From: Neptunomonas marina
GTDB lineage: Bacteria; Pseudomonadota; Gammaproteobacteria; Pseudomonadales; Balneatricaceae
Reading direction: 5' to 3'
Length of the DNA: 64,000 nt
Assembly: GCF_004005935.1 (NCBI RefSeq)
Contig: NZ_SACQ01000005.1
Coordinates: 278,836 to 342,835 of the forward strand
Shown here: positions 9,486 to 19,272 of the stretch, one piece after another
Layout: each line of letters opens with the position of its first letter
Position numbering within the stretch: position 1 is the stretch's first letter
The notes under the pieces: generated by a model
The model's input: only the letters and a program-made list of their open reading frames with translations
What the model was told of the DNA's origin: nothing
Databases searched by the model: none
Position numbers and translations under genes: made by a program

Positions 9486-11171
9486 ATGAGCGAAAGTTTT
9501 GCTGATCTTTTTGAGGAGAGTCTGCAGGAGCTAAACATGGCTCCTGGATCCATAGTCACTGGTATTGTCGTCGCAATCGAAAATGATTTCGTGATTGTGA
9601 ATGCAGGGCTCAAATCAGAAGGCGTCATTCCTCGTGGGCAGTTTGAAGATGAAAATGGCGAGCTAACCATCGCCGAGGGCGACGAAGTTCGTGTTGCGCT
9701 AGAAAGCGTTGAAGACGGATTCGGGTCTACGCAGTTATCACGTGATAAAGCGAAACGCGCAGAAGCATGGGCTGTTTTGGAAACCGCTTATGAAAACGGT
9801 GAGATCGTTACCGGCCAGATCACCGGTAAAGTACGGGGTGGTTTTACGGTATCGGTAGGTGCTGTGAATGCGTTCTTGCCAGGCTCGTTGTTAGATATTC
9901 GTCCGCTGCGTGACACCGCTCACCTTGAAGGGAAAGAGCTAGAGTTCAAACTCGTAAAGCTCGATGTTAAGCGCAATAACATTGTTGTATCCCGCCGTGC
10001 CGTGCTGGAAGAGTTGCACAGTGCCGATCGTGAAAAACTCCTTGAAACGCTTGATGAAGGCGTTGTTATCAAAGGTATCGTTAAAAATATCACTGATTAT
10101 GGTGCGTTTATCGATCTCGGTGGCATCGATGGCCTGTTGCATATCACGGATATCGCTTGGAAGCGGGTTAAGCACCCGAGTGAGGTGCTAACTGTAGGTG
10201 ATGAAATTGATGTCAAAGTGCTGCGCTATGACCGTGAGAAAACACGCGTTTCTCTCGGTATCAAGCAGCTGATGGCGGATCCGTGGGAAGAGACAGTTAG
10301 TAAGTTTAAGGCGGGTGACAAAGTACCAGCTAAGGTCACGAACTTAACTGACTACGGTTGTTTTGCACAAATCGCTGATGGCATTGAAGGGCTTGTACAC
10401 GTTTCTGAAATGGACTGGACCAATAAAAATGTTCATCCGTCGAAAGTTGTGCAAGTGGGTCAGCAAGTCGATGTCATGATCTTGGACATCGATGCGGAGC
10501 GTCGTCGTATCTCGCTTGGTATGAAGCAGTGTAAGGCAAATCCTTGGGATGCGTTTGCGGCTAAACATGCGAAGGGTGATCGACTCACCGGTAAGATCAA
10601 GTCCATTACTGATTTTGGTGTATTCGTTGGTCTTGAGGGCAATATTGACGGTCTTGTCCATCTATCTGACCTTTCTTGGGATGAGCCTGGTGAAGAAGCG
10701 GTTAAGCACTTCCAGAAAGGGCAAGAGGTTGAGACTGTGGTGTTAACGATTGATGTTGAGCGTGAGCGAATCGCTCTGAGCATCAAGCAGCTTGATACCG
10801 ACCCATTCACCGAGTACCTGAGCAGTCACCCACGTCACAGTATTGTTACCGGCACGGTCGCATCGGTTGACAGTAAGGAGGCGCGTATTGCGCTTGCAGA
10901 AGGTGTTGAGGGGCTGTTGCGTGTTAATGAGTTCTCTCGTGACCGAACAGAAGACTTATCTGCTCAGCTCGCGGTTGGTGATAGCGTCGAAGCGATGATT
11001 AGCATTGTGGATAGTAAAAACCGCTTAATGGTCTTATCTATTAAACAGATGGAACAAAAACAAGAACGGGAAGCACTGAAGTCTGTTCAAGAAGCCGCTG
11101 TTGATAATGATGGTCCAACCACTATCGGTGATCTTATCAAGCAACAAATGAACAAGAATCAAGATTCTTGA
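9486..11171 (+). CDS. rpsA: 30S ribosomal protein S1
   Basis: RNA-binding protein that brings mRNA to the 30S subunit. The 561 residues contain six S1 OB-fold repeats (roughly residues 20-87, 105-170, 190-260, 275-347, 362-434 and 450-520), the usual number in gammaproteobacteria. Repeated signatures such as [21 protein letters not shown] and its variants are visible. I use the ATG at 9486 ([15 protein letters not shown], as in homologues) with GAGGAAGG upstream. A TTG six bases earlier is in frame but less likely. ihfB follows, as in E. coli and Pseudomonas. Confidence 0.98.
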   Translation: MSESFADLFEESLQELNMAPGSIVTGIVVAIENDFVIVNAGLKSEGVIPRGQFEDENGELTIAEGDEVRVALESVEDGFGSTQLSRDKAKRAEAWAVLETAYENGEIVTGQITGKVRGGFTVSVGAVNAFLPGSLLDIRPLRDTAHLEGKELEFKLVKLDVKRNNIVVSRRAVLEELHSADREKLLETLDEGVVIKGIVKNITDYGAFIDLGGIDGLLHITDIAWKRVKHPSEVLTVGDEIDVKVLRYDREKTRVSLGIKQLMADPWEETVSKFKAGDKVPAKVTNLTDYGCFAQIADGIEGLVHVSEMDWTNKNVHPSKVVQVGQQVDVMILDIDAERRRISLGMKQCKANPWDAFAAKHAKGDRLTGKIKSITDFGVFVGLEGNIDGLVHLSDLSWDEPGEEAVKHFQKGQEVETVVLTIDVERERIALSIKQLDTDPFTEYLSSHPRHSIVTGTVASVDSKEARIALAEGVEGLLRVNEFSRDRTEDLSAQLAVGDSVEAMISIVDSKNRLMVLSIKQMEQKQEREALKSVQEAAVDNDGPTTIGDLIKQQMNKNQDS

Positions 11172-11186
11172 TACAGGTAGGTAGTT

Positions 11187-11210
11187 CTAAGCTGCGGTTT
11201 CGCAGCTTAG
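11187..11210 (+). terminator. Hairpin between rpsA and ihfB (attenuator or processing site)
   Basis: Perfect 10-base-pair stem CTAAGCTGCG / CGCAGCTTAG around a GTTT loop. No U-run follows, so it is a poor intrinsic terminator. It may instead stabilise the rpsA 3' end or partly separate rpsA from ihfB expression. Confidence 0.5.
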
Positions 11211-11240
11211 GCGATTGGAGAGACTAGCGGAGACGGAGTC

Positions 11241-11537
11241 ATGACGAAATCAGAACTCATAGAACACCTGATTGACCGGCACCCAGAGCTATCTGTGAAG
11301 GATGTTGAGTTGGCAGTCAAAGCGATGTTAGACCACATGACGGAGGCGCTCTCCAACGGTGAGCGCATCGAAATCCGTGGATTTGGTAGCTTTTCGCTAC
11401 ACTATCGAGCACCTCGTGTCGGAAGAAACCCAAAAACTGGCGATTCTGTTACTTTAACGGCAAAATATGTCCCTCACTTTAAACCTGGAAAGGATCTACG
11501 CGAGCAGGTCAACGATAGCTTAGAAAACGGCTACTAA
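11241..11537 (+). CDS. ihfB: Integration host factor beta subunit
   Basis: DNA-bending nucleoid protein that pairs with IhfA. It is 98 residues, with the HU/IHF signature: opening [11 protein letters not shown], the beta-arm [12 protein letters not shown] carrying the DNA-intercalating proline, and [12 protein letters not shown] at the end. [11 protein letters not shown] is the IhfB-type core. It lies 69 bases after rpsA with a hairpin between them; lapA follows after 25 bases. Confidence 0.97.
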   Translation: MTKSELIEHLIDRHPELSVKDVELAVKAMLDHMTEALSNGERIEIRGFGSFSLHYRAPRVGRNPKTGDSVTLTAKYVPHFKPGKDLREQVNDSLENGY

Positions 11538-11562
11538 ATACTGCCGCGATTTGGAGGTAAAG

Positions 11563-11868
11563 ATGCGCTGGTTAAAAACACTGATTGTATTGCTGCTGTC
11601 CGTAGTTATTTTGATGGTTGGCATTATGTTCACGATTCACAACACGGATAAGGTTGCAATAGATCTGGTGTTTATAACGCTGCCAGAGATGAGTCTGTCT
11701 CTTTGGCTTATCGCAGCGTTTGTCTTGGGCGGTTTCCTCGGGTTTATGTTGAGTAGCGTAGCTATTGTTGCGCTTAAAACTCGCTTGATGGGTGCGCGCC
11801 GTCGTGCTGCAGCGAATGGTCGTGAACTTGATCAACTGAGGAATGCTGCGCTTAAAGACGCAACCTAG
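11563..11868 (+). CDS. lapA: LapA-domain inner-membrane protein (YciS family)
   Basis: Small 101-residue membrane protein with two hydrophobic spans (about residues 5-25 and 40-65) separated by HNTDKVAIDLVF, and a basic cytoplasmic tail rich in Arg and Ala. In E. coli, LapA pairs with LapB in controlling LpxC stability and lipopolysaccharide assembly, and lapA-lapB adjacency is conserved here with only 2 bases between genes. I start at the ATG at 11563, just after GGAGG. A TTG at 11551 lies inside that ribosome-binding region and is unlikely to be used. Confidence 0.9.
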   Translation: MRWLKTLIVLLLSVVILMVGIMFTIHNTDKVAIDLVFITLPEMSLSLWLIAAFVLGGFLGFMLSSVAIVALKTRLMGARRRAAANGRELDQLRNAALKDAT

Positions 11869-11870
11869 CG

Positions 11871-13052
11871 ATGGACGATTGGCTGGTCTTTTCAGTTGTA
11901 GTTGTTGCATTGATTGTTGGATGGTTGCTTGGCAACCGTAGTAGATCTCAACAGACACGACCAGCCATGCCGGCACCACTCCATGATGAGTACTTCGTCG
12001 GCCTTAATTATCTGCTGAGTGATCGCACGGATGAGGCAATAGACGCCTTTATTCGTGCTCTCGAAGTCAATAGCGAAACAATACCCGCCTATCTTGCGCT
12101 TGCTCGTTTGTTCCGTCGAAAAGGCGATGTCGAAAGGGCCATTAAAGTCCATCAGAATTTGTTAGCAAGGCCAGATCTTTCCCGCTCAGATTCCCTGAAA
12201 GTGCAAATCGCGCTAGCCAAAGATTATGATGCAATAGGTCTATTAGACCGTGCTGAAACGCTACTTAGCGATATTGTCCGTCAAGACCCCCCTGCTTCAA
12301 CTCGGAACCATACATTGCGTCTGCTCATTAAGCTGTATGAGAAAGAGCGAGAGTGGTTCAAAGCTACTCAGGCCTCAGCTCTGCTGGAGCCTCAGGCGCG
12401 CGCTGAGATAGCACATGAAGTGGCACATTACTATTGTGAAAGGGCGGCTCACCAGATCAACAGTGATGACCTGAATGAAGCGCAGCGCTTGCTAGATAAA
12501 GCAGCGTCGATTGATCCTAACTGCGTGCGCACGTCGTTGCTCTTGGCGCAGTTGCAGATGACGCATAAGGACTGGAAGCTGGCGATTAAGCACTTGCAAC
12601 GCGTCGAAAAGCAAGATGTTGCATTTGTTTCTGAAACGGTTTCAATGATGCGGCGCTGCCATGACGAGTTGGGCACTAACGATGAGTTGCTGCGCTATTT
12701 TGAGCACTGCATGAGCGTTGCCCCATCGGCGTCCGTGATGCTCGCAATTGCTGAGTTAATCAAGGAAGACCGCGGTGCATATGCTGCTGGAGCTTACATA
12801 ACAGATGAGCTGAAGCATTACCCAACGATTAAGGGCTTCAACCGCCTTATTGATCTGCATCTGAGTTATGGTGGTGAGAGTGCGCGTGATAGCTTGAGAA
12901 CGCTGCGTAGTTTAACTGGCACATTAGAGATGACAAAGCCACGTTACCGGTGTCAGAATTGCGGATATGCTGGCAAGGTGTTGCTTTGGCATTGTCCCTC
13001 CTGCAGGAAATGGAGTTCTACGAAGCCAGTTCAAGGATTGGAAGGCGAGTAG
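11871..13052 (+). CDS. lapB: Lipopolysaccharide assembly protein LapB (YciM)
   Basis: Membrane-anchored TPR protein that in E. coli delivers LpxC to FtsH and so limits lipid A synthesis. The 393-residue product has one N-terminal membrane span (about 4-20), then a long cytoplasmic TPR array starting at YFVGLNYLLSDRTDEAIDAF, and a C-terminal rubredoxin-like metal knuckle: CQNCGYAG followed by WHCPSCRKW, giving four cysteines in two CxxC pairs. All key features are present. It directly follows lapA. Confidence 0.95.
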   Translation: MDDWLVFSVVVVALIVGWLLGNRSRSQQTRPAMPAPLHDEYFVGLNYLLSDRTDEAIDAFIRALEVNSETIPAYLALARLFRRKGDVERAIKVHQNLLARPDLSRSDSLKVQIALAKDYDAIGLLDRAETLLSDIVRQDPPASTRNHTLRLLIKLYEKEREWFKATQASALLEPQARAEIAHEVAHYYCERAAHQINSDDLNEAQRLLDKAASIDPNCVRTSLLLAQLQMTHKDWKLAIKHLQRVEKQDVAFVSETVSMMRRCHDELGTNDELLRYFEHCMSVAPSASVMLAIAELIKEDRGAYAAGAYITDELKHYPTIKGFNRLIDLHLSYGGESARDSLRTLRSLTGTLEMTKPRYRCQNCGYAGKVLLWHCPSCRKWSSTKPVQGLEGE

Positions 13053-13089
13053 TTAAAGCCCAACTTATTGATAGATTAGAGAATTGAGT

Positions 13090-13800
13090 GTGAGCAAAGA
13101 TAATAAGCGAATCATCGTGGCGTTGGATTACCCAGCAGAGCAATATGCATTGGAGATGGCTGATCGTCTTGATCCCTCTAAGTGCCGAGTTAAAGTAGGT
13201 AAAGAGCTGTTTACTCGTTCTGGTCCGGCGATGGTTGAGCGCTTACACGCAAAAGGCTTTGATGTTTTTCTGGATCTAAAATTCCATGATATCCCTAATA
13301 CAACTGCCAAAGCGGTGCGTGCAGCTGCTGAAATGGGAGTTTGGATGGTAAATGTACACGCGTCAGGCGGGCGCCGGATGATGTGTGCTGCGCGTGAGGA
13401 GCTAGAGCAAGTGAACGGGCAGCGCTCGTTACTCATTGGTGTGACGGTGCTGACCAGCATGGAGCAGCAGGATTTAGCTGAGGTTGGTTTGAATATCGAG
13501 CCTCAAGAACACGTAAAACGCTTGGCGATGCTAACACAAGAGTGCGGCTTGGACGGTGTGGTTTGTTCGGCCCAGGAAGCACCGATGCTTCGCGAAATAG
13601 CAGCGCCTGAGTTCAGCTTAGTCACGCCGGGTATCCGCCCAGCAAATAGCGATGCTGGTGATCAAAAGCGTATTATGACGCCACGTAAAGCGCTAGAGCA
13701 GGGCAGTACGTACTTGGTGATCGGCCGTCCAATCACACAGGCTGCAGATCCAAACGATGCCTTGGCGCAAATAGAGTCTGAAATACAGGGTAGCTTCTAG
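13090..13800 (+). CDS. pyrF: Orotidine 5'-phosphate decarboxylase
   Basis: Last step of de novo UMP synthesis. The catalytic Lys-Asp network sits in [10 protein letters not shown], with the opening IIVALDYP and the phosphate-gripping VTPGIRPA and [11 protein letters not shown] loops. I use the GTG at 13090 (236 aa); an in-frame TTG two codons earlier is an alternative, and neither has a strong binding site. The stop overlaps the stop of the convergent ROK gene, so the two transcripts run into each other without an evident terminator. Confidence 0.95.
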   Translation: MSKDNKRIIVALDYPAEQYALEMADRLDPSKCRVKVGKELFTRSGPAMVERLHAKGFDVFLDLKFHDIPNTTAKAVRAAAEMGVWMVNVHASGGRRMMCAAREELEQVNGQRSLLIGVTVLTSMEQQDLAEVGLNIEPQEHVKRLAMLTQECGLDGVVCSAQEAPMLREIAAPEFSLVTPGIRPANSDAGDQKRIMTPRKALEQGSTYLVIGRPITQAADPNDALAQIESEIQGSF

Positions 13801-14678
13801 TTGCCTGACCGGAGCGGCCATAACCATGCCGCTCCTCTGACACCGCTTGAATCACCATGGACTGCTCGTTTTATTTGCGTATGAACGCGGTCTGAGAAGA
13901 TATACTTCCCCCACCTTTTCGGTACTTCGGAATAAAGCCGCTCGATGTTAGACAGGCCGCCACCTAATACAATGGTGTGCGGATCTAGGATATTAATCAC
14001 ACTTGCGAGTGATCGCGCTAAGCGATCTAGGTAATGGTCACATGCTTCGGATTCATGGTGCTGCTGCCAATACTTCTCAAGATTTAGCTCACCCCCGATC
14101 AGCTTGCTAAACCCCGGCCCGCTTAGATAGGTTTCTATGCATCCTGAGCGCCCGCAGTAGCAAGGTGGCGAGGGGAGGTCAGCCTGTTGTGGCCAAGGTA
14201 GAGGGTTGTGTCCCCACTCTCCAGTAATTTGATTAGCCCCCTCGAGTAACTGCTTGCAAACGGTAATACCGCCGCCGACGCCGGTGCCTAGAATAACGCC
14301 AAAGACAATATCTGCATTTTGGCCGGCACCGTCGGTGGCTTCCGATAACGTAAAGCAGTCGGCATCGTTGGCGAAACGAACCTCACGTTTTAATCTGTGT
14401 TCTATGTCTTGTTGTAATGGTTGGCCGATTAGGCAGGTGGAGTTGGCATTTTTTACGATTCCCGAGTCTCTAGATATCGTGCCAGGGATGCCAATACCAA
14501 CCGTGCCGGTTGCACCAAGACGCTGCTCTGCGTGCGTCACTAAAGTGACTATTGTATCCACAGTGCCGAGGTAATCGCCTTGAGGTGTTGCCACTCTCTG
14601 CCGGAGCAGCTCCACGCCGCTATTATCGAGGGCAATCAACTCAATTTTTGTTCCCCCAAGGTCGATACCAATATGCAT
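13797..14678 (-). CDS. ROK-family sugar kinase (fructokinase/Mak-like)
   Basis: 293-residue ROK kinase. ATP-binding DLGGTK is at the N-terminus, the catalytic aspartate is in [13 protein letters not shown], the sugar-contacting EWGHNPLP follows, and the zinc motif [10 protein letters not shown] is complete. Of the ROK branches it most resembles fructokinase Mak or N-acetylglucosamine kinase NagK; the substrate cannot be settled from sequence alone. It begins 3 bases after the AEC permease gene, so it is the last gene of the TRAP/dld operon, an unusual companion for lactate genes. Its end overlaps the pyrF end by 4 bases. Confidence 0.85.
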   Translation of the reverse strand: MHIGIDLGGTKIELIALDNSGVELLRQRVATPQGDYLGTVDTIVTLVTHAEQRLGATGTVGIGIPGTISRDSGIVKNANSTCLIGQPLQQDIEHRLKREVRFANDADCFTLSEATDGAGQNADIVFGVILGTGVGGGITVCKQLLEGANQITGEWGHNPLPWPQQADLPSPPCYCGRSGCIETYLSGPGFSKLIGGELNLEKYWQQHHESEACDHYLDRLARSLASVINILDPHTIVLGGGLSNIERLYSEVPKRWGKYIFSDRVHTQIKRAVHGDSSGVRGAAWLWPLRSGN

Positions 14679-14681
14679 ACG

Positions 14682-15575
14682 TTACAGCACAAAGAAGAGT
14701 GTAACGGGAATAACCAAGAGGCTGCCCATATTGCCTAGCAGCACGATGGAAGCAACAGTATGAGGTTCCTGTTGGTAGCGCTCCGAAACCATATAGTTTA
14801 ATACTGCAGGCGGAAGCGTCGAGAATAGTATCAAGTACGCAAGCTGTTCGGCATCGAGATTGAGGAAGGGGCTTAACGCTAATGCGATCACAAGCCCGCT
14901 AAGTGGGCAGAGGATGGTGCCCCACAATCCTATTTTCCAGTTTGAAAAGTCAACGCTGGTCATGCGCACACCCAATGCAAACAACATCAATGGTATTGAT
15001 ATCTGTCCTAGCATATCGATGAAGGTGGCGACCGCTGTCGGTACAGTCCAGTCAAAGCCACTCCACACCAAACCTGCGATAGTGGCGATAATCATCGGCA
15101 TACGCAGAATATGAATAGGGTTAGTTTTTGGGTCTAGAATGTACAGCCCCACCGTAAAGTGGAGTAAGTTTTCAACGAGAAAGAGCACCACGGCTGCTGG
15201 AAGCGCTGCCTCACCAAAGGCAAGTACCGCCAGCGGCAAACCCAGATTTCCGCTGTTGCTAAACATCATGGGGGGTAAAAACGTCTTCGGGCTAACCTTA
15301 AGGATTTTACAGGCTGGGAATAGCAGCAGGCCGGAGCCTAAGACAATGATAGCCGCCCCGATGGCGAGCTCTTGATATTTGAGCAGATCAAAGGACTTTG
15401 CCGAGAGTACTGAGAAGATCAGTGCAGGAACAAAGATGTCGATATTGATCGCATTCGCAACCGACATATCAGTCGGGCGTTTTTTGGCATAGACGTAGCC
15501 AACGCTAACGATTGCAACAAGTGGGAAGACCGTTAAAAAAATCCGTTCTAGTAGATCTAGGGTGGTGCTTTCCAT
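14682..15575 (-). CDS. AEC-family permease (auxin efflux carrier/malonate-malate transporter type)
   Basis: 297-residue integral membrane protein with about ten hydrophobic spans in two similar halves, and the family's SNSGNLGLPL and FALGVRM regions. AEC proteins move organic acids or other small anions across the inner membrane; no substrate can be read from the sequence. It has a good AAGGAAG binding site and lies 20 bases after the universal stress gene. The context suggests an organic acid such as lactate, pyruvate or malate, which is inference. Confidence 0.85.
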   Translation of the reverse strand: MESTTLDLLERIFLTVFPLVAIVSVGYVYAKKRPTDMSVANAINIDIFVPALIFSVLSAKSFDLLKYQELAIGAAIIVLGSGLLLFPACKILKVSPKTFLPPMMFSNSGNLGLPLAVLAFGEAALPAAVVLFLVENLLHFTVGLYILDPKTNPIHILRMPMIIATIAGLVWSGFDWTVPTAVATFIDMLGQISIPLMLFALGVRMTSVDFSNWKIGLWGTILCPLSGLVIALALSPFLNLDAEQLAYLILFSTLPPAVLNYMVSERYQQEPHTVASIVLLGNMGSLLVIPVTLFFVL

Positions 15576-15595
15576 CGGTCTTCCTTGGTAAGGGG

Positions 15596-16084
15596 TTAGC
15601 TGAGTTGTTTACCTGTTGGTACAACCACCACAGGAACTTTTGCTTGCTTAACAACCTGTTGCGTTGTTGAGCTATGGTGCCCAAAGGTGTTTTCGGCTCC
15701 CATAATAATCATATCCGCACCACGTGTCTGCGCTTCATGCAAAATGGTATCGGTATGGTTACCTTCGACCACTGCGAACTCGAAGTTCGGGGAGATAGGG
15801 TTGGCCAGATCGGAGAGCTGATTTTCGCAGAACCGTTCTACGCGTGTTTGCATCTCATTGATAATTTGGTTGATGCCTTCATCATGCATCTGCTTAATCA
15901 GCTCATCCGGTACATAGTTTTTGATAAGGGCAGAGCCCATCGTCCCGATGGGTTCAACAACATGCAGGATCACAATCTTTGCATTTAAGCTGTCGGCCAG
16001 TTTAACCGCATATTTAAATACAGGGCTGGTGTGGTCGCCCATCGATGTTGTGTAAAGAATCGTGCTAACTTCTGGCAGGGACAT
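15596..16084 (-). CDS. Universal stress protein (UspA family)
   Basis: 162-residue single-domain Usp with the opening TILYTTSMGDHTSPVFKYAVKLADSLNAKIVILHVVEP and the ATP-binding loop GAENTFGHHSSTTQQVV near the end. I start at the ATG at 16084, with GAGGT upstream; an in-frame ATG at 16144 would overlap dld and add 20 non-family residues. Usp genes often sit with TRAP transporters (TeaD beside the ectoine transporter TeaABC in Halomonas), so a role in tuning the transporter is plausible but inferred. Confidence 0.88.
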   Translation of the reverse strand: MSLPEVSTILYTTSMGDHTSPVFKYAVKLADSLNAKIVILHVVEPIGTMGSALIKNYVPDELIKQMHDEGINQIINEMQTRVERFCENQLSDLANPISPNFEFAVVEGNHTDTILHEAQTRGADMIIMGAENTFGHHSSTTQQVVKQAKVPVVVVPTGKQLS

Positions 16085-16125
16085 CGTACTTACCTCAGTT
16101 TTATCTATTCGCGAACAACGGCCAC

Positions 16126-17823
16126 TTAGTGTGAGCAGCCGCATTTATGTTTTGGTGTTTTGCCAATACCCGGATTAAAGCTATTGGTTGGATCTAACTC
16201 GCTGTAGAAGTCGCGCAGGCCCTCTTCCGCTTCATAGAGGTGGCCGACGTTGTGCTCAGCGGGATACTTTGCGCCTTTAGCGGCCAATAGCTCGAGCATT
16301 TGTGCTTTAATTTTCTTTGCATCCGCACCTTTTTTCAGGATGTAGTCCTGATGGAATACGTGGCACATAAAGTGTCCGTAATAGAGCGAGTGCTCAATAT
16401 GCTGGCTGATCTCTGGCGGCAACTGTTCTACCCATTGCTCATCATTACGGCGTAGGGCGATATCCAAAGCGAGAATGTCTTCGACTTTATTTTGGTGCAT
16501 CGTTTGATAGCGGACCGCCGCACCTGCTGCTGCAAAGCGGTGTAGATAGGCTTTTTTCGCCTCATCGGCATCACACTCGAAGTAGTCGGCGTCCTGTTTG
16601 TCTGCGAAGAATGAATGCAGGAATGCTTTGGCTTCATCAATCCCGTCGTTGCTCATTTTAAGAATGAGATAGTGATCATATTTCTCGCGATATTCGCGCA
16701 TTCGCTTGGGGATGATGTTGGGAAACAGCTTGCTGGCCAGTTGCATGGCTCGGTCAGGAATATCCTTTGGTAGGAAACTAAAGCGGTTTAGGTATGCGGT
16801 AATCGCACCTTTCATCGCAAATAGCTTTGGTAGCGGATCGGTTCCTAAGTAGTTGATCATCACAAAGACATCTTTGCCGTACTTCTCGGCAATATCATAA
16901 ATATCCTTGTGCATATATTCGCAGACTTCAGGCACATTGCTAAAGTTCGTAAGAATATCCCGGCGTAGCTGTGTTAGGTGTGCTGGGTTATTCGTGCCGA
17001 TATAGAAAACTTGTTCTCTTTCCGCTGTTGGGAAAGTATCAAGCCTCACTGCAAAAACACCCAGTTTGCCTGCGCAGCCGCTGGCTTCGTAAAGTCTGCG
17101 TGTATCTGCGTTGTAGCGCGCTGGTGTATCAGCATCCACATCCCGCAGGATCTCGATGTAATCCTGTGCAGAGGCCAACTGCTGGCCGTAGTCGATATCG
17201 GACTCTTTAAAGTTGTGGTTTTCGAGGTTAGTGAGGACCTCTTCGGGCGTGTTGCCTAAGTGGATGCCCAAGTGGTTCACAAGCTCTAGTTCGCCTTCGG
17301 CGTTGAGTTGCGCAAACAGTGCGAGCTCAGTATATGCGGGCCCGCGCTTGACCAGAGCTCCCCCTGAGTTGTTCGCGATACCGCCCACGATAGAGGCACC
17401 AATACAGGACGAGCCGATGACGGAGTGGGGCACTCGATTGAGAGGCGCTAGGAGTTTTTCTAGTTTGAAGAGCGTTGCGCCGGGAAAGCTAACTATCTGC
17501 TCACCACTGTTAAGCAGGTAGATTTTGTCCATCCGGGTTGTGTTGATAACAACGATCTCACGGTCATAGTCATCACCAGAAGGGGTAGAGCCTTCGGTCA
17601 AACCGGTGTTGGCTGCCTGCATGATCACAATGGTATCTGTTTCCACGCAGGCTTTTAGAACTTGCCATTGCGCCAGCAGAGTTGTTGGGAAAACAACGGC
17701 GAGTGCGCTGCCTTGCCCAGAGCGAAAACCAGTACGGTAGTGTTCAGTTTGGTTCTCGTTGGTTAAAACATTCTTCTCACCAACAATATTGCGAAGGGTG
17801 TCCACAAGGGCTTGCTGTTGCAT
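16126..17823 (-). CDS. dld: Quinone-dependent D-lactate dehydrogenase
   Basis: FAD enzyme of the inner membrane that oxidises D-lactate to pyruvate and passes electrons to ubiquinone. It is 565 residues, close to E. coli Dld. An N-terminal FAD-binding type 4 domain carries ANTGLTEGSTP and GSSCIGASIVGGIANNSGGALVKRGPAYTE, followed by the Dld-type C-terminal domains, including AEHNVGH and a final DPTNSFNPGIGKT. It lies between the TRAP permease gene and the Usp gene in one operon. This is the strongest clue to what the TRAP system imports. Confidence 0.93.
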   Translation of the reverse strand: MQQQALVDTLRNIVGEKNVLTNENQTEHYRTGFRSGQGSALAVVFPTTLLAQWQVLKACVETDTIVIMQAANTGLTEGSTPSGDDYDREIVVINTTRMDKIYLLNSGEQIVSFPGATLFKLEKLLAPLNRVPHSVIGSSCIGASIVGGIANNSGGALVKRGPAYTELALFAQLNAEGELELVNHLGIHLGNTPEEVLTNLENHNFKESDIDYGQQLASAQDYIEILRDVDADTPARYNADTRRLYEASGCAGKLGVFAVRLDTFPTAEREQVFYIGTNNPAHLTQLRRDILTNFSNVPEVCEYMHKDIYDIAEKYGKDVFVMINYLGTDPLPKLFAMKGAITAYLNRFSFLPKDIPDRAMQLASKLFPNIIPKRMREYREKYDHYLILKMSNDGIDEAKAFLHSFFADKQDADYFECDADEAKKAYLHRFAAAGAAVRYQTMHQNKVEDILALDIALRRNDEQWVEQLPPEISQHIEHSLYYGHFMCHVFHQDYILKKGADAKKIKAQMLELLAAKGAKYPAEHNVGHLYEAEEGLRDFYSELDPTNSFNPGIGKTPKHKCGCSH

Positions 17824-17850
17824 AGTGGTAATCCAACATTGTTAACAAAG

Positions 17851-17874
17851 CTGGTGGCCAGATTTGGCCACCAG
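17851..17874 (-). terminator. Hairpin between dctM and dld
   Basis: Perfect 9-base-pair stem CTGGTGGCC / GGCCACCAG with a 6-base loop, just beyond the dctM stop on the reverse strand, followed by CTTTGTT. The weak U-run suggests partial termination or mRNA stabilisation rather than a complete stop. Confidence 0.5.
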
Positions 17875-17884
17875 AGAGGTCGAT

Positions 17885-19270
17885 CTAACTGTATGCGTTG
17901 GCGGGGAGCCAAAGCACAAGCTGCGGCCAGAAGACGAGCACCAACAGTGCAATCAACTGGAGGATGATGAAGGGGATAACACCCTTGTAGATATCGGTCA
18001 GCTTAACGTTCGGTGGGCAAACACCCTTGAGATAGAAGAGAGCAAACCCAACGGGCGGCGTTAAGAACGAGGTCTGCAAGGCCATCGCGACGAGCATAAC
18101 GAACCAAACCAGCTCAGGGTTATCAACAACGCCGTATCCATTGATATCTAGGCCGAGTGCAGAGATAACAGGTGCCAGTAGCGGCAAAATGATCAATGTA
18201 ATCTCGATCCAGTCAAGGAAAAAGCCAAGTAGGAAGATAATACCCAAGATAAAGAAGATGATGCCGTATGGACCGAACGGTAGGCCTGTTAGGAACGACT
18301 CGATCAACTCGTCGCCGCCGAGCTCGCGCAGTACAAGCGCAAAACACGTTGCACCGATGAAGATGGCAAAGATATATGCCGTTGTATTCATCGTGCCCGC
18401 CATCACCTCTTTAAGCACCTTAAAGTTGAAGCGGCGGTTATACATCGCTAGCAGGGTGGCTCCGAGCGCGCCAACACCGGATGCTTCTGTTGGTGTTGCG
18501 ACACCCGCGAAGATAGAACCCAATACAACGAAAATTAGCAAAACCGTAGGTAAAACGGCTTTCAAAACATTGATTACAGTTGTCATGTTAACCGGTTTTG
18601 CATCAGCAGGTATGGGCGCTGCCTCAGGCTTTAAGAAACCGTAAGTCAAGATGTAAGCAATGTACATCCCGCCAAGCATTAAGCCTGGGAATACCGCACC
18701 CATGAACAGGTCGCCCACGGACAAGCCCAATTGGTCTGCCATGATAACAAGCATGATACTAGGTGGAATGAGAATGCCCAGTGTACCAGCGGATGCAATG
18801 GTGCCCAGCGCTAGCGGCATGGCGTAGCCTTGCTTTGTCATCGCTGGAAGTGACATTACTGCCAAAAGCACAACCGACGCACCGATAATACCAGTCGATG
18901 CTGCAAGGATAATCCCGATAGCCGTCACAGTCACAGCTAGACCGCCTCGAACGCGACCGAACAGTTCCTGCATTGATTTCATGAGCTTTTCTGCAACGCC
19001 GGACTTATCCAGCATAATGCCCATGAAGATAAACATAGGTAGGGCAACCAGAATCCAGTTGTCCATTATTTTCCAGAGTCGGTTTACGACCAGGCCAAGC
19101 GTCGTGTAATCGAGGCCTGTGATGGTATCGAGGTTGTTGTCAGCAAATTGCCCGATAAAGGCGAAAATAATACCGATGCCGCCAAGAACCCAAGCAACAG
19201 GGATACCGGTAAATAGAAGCGCGATGAACGAGATGAACATCGCAATGACCATAATTTCATTGGCGTCCAT
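17885..19270 (-). CDS. dctM: TRAP transporter large permease subunit (DctM)
   Basis: 461-residue membrane protein with about 12 spans, typical of DctM. Family signatures include VALPMFIFMGIMLDKSGVAEKL, ILIPPSIMLV and TPTEASGVGALGA. It uses the sodium gradient to move the substrate delivered by the periplasmic receptor. It starts 2 bases after dctQ. A short acidic/polar loop near residue 230 links the two halves. The substrate is inferred from neighbours (lactate or pyruvate), not read from this protein. Confidence 0.95.
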   Translation of the reverse strand: MDANEIMVIAMFISFIALLFTGIPVAWVLGGIGIIFAFIGQFADNNLDTITGLDYTTLGLVVNRLWKIMDNWILVALPMFIFMGIMLDKSGVAEKLMKSMQELFGRVRGGLAVTVTAIGIILAASTGIIGASVVLLAVMSLPAMTKQGYAMPLALGTIASAGTLGILIPPSIMLVIMADQLGLSVGDLFMGAVFPGLMLGGMYIAYILTYGFLKPEAAPIPADAKPVNMTTVINVLKAVLPTVLLIFVVLGSIFAGVATPTEASGVGALGATLLAMYNRRFNFKVLKEVMAGTMNTTAYIFAIFIGATCFALVLRELGGDELIESFLTGLPFGPYGIIFFILGIIFLLGFFLDWIEITLIILPLLAPVISALGLDINGYGVVDNPELVWFVMLVAMALQTSFLTPPVGFALFYLKGVCPPNVKLTDIYKGVIPFIILQLIALLVLVFWPQLVLWLPANAYS

Positions 19271-19272
19271 TC

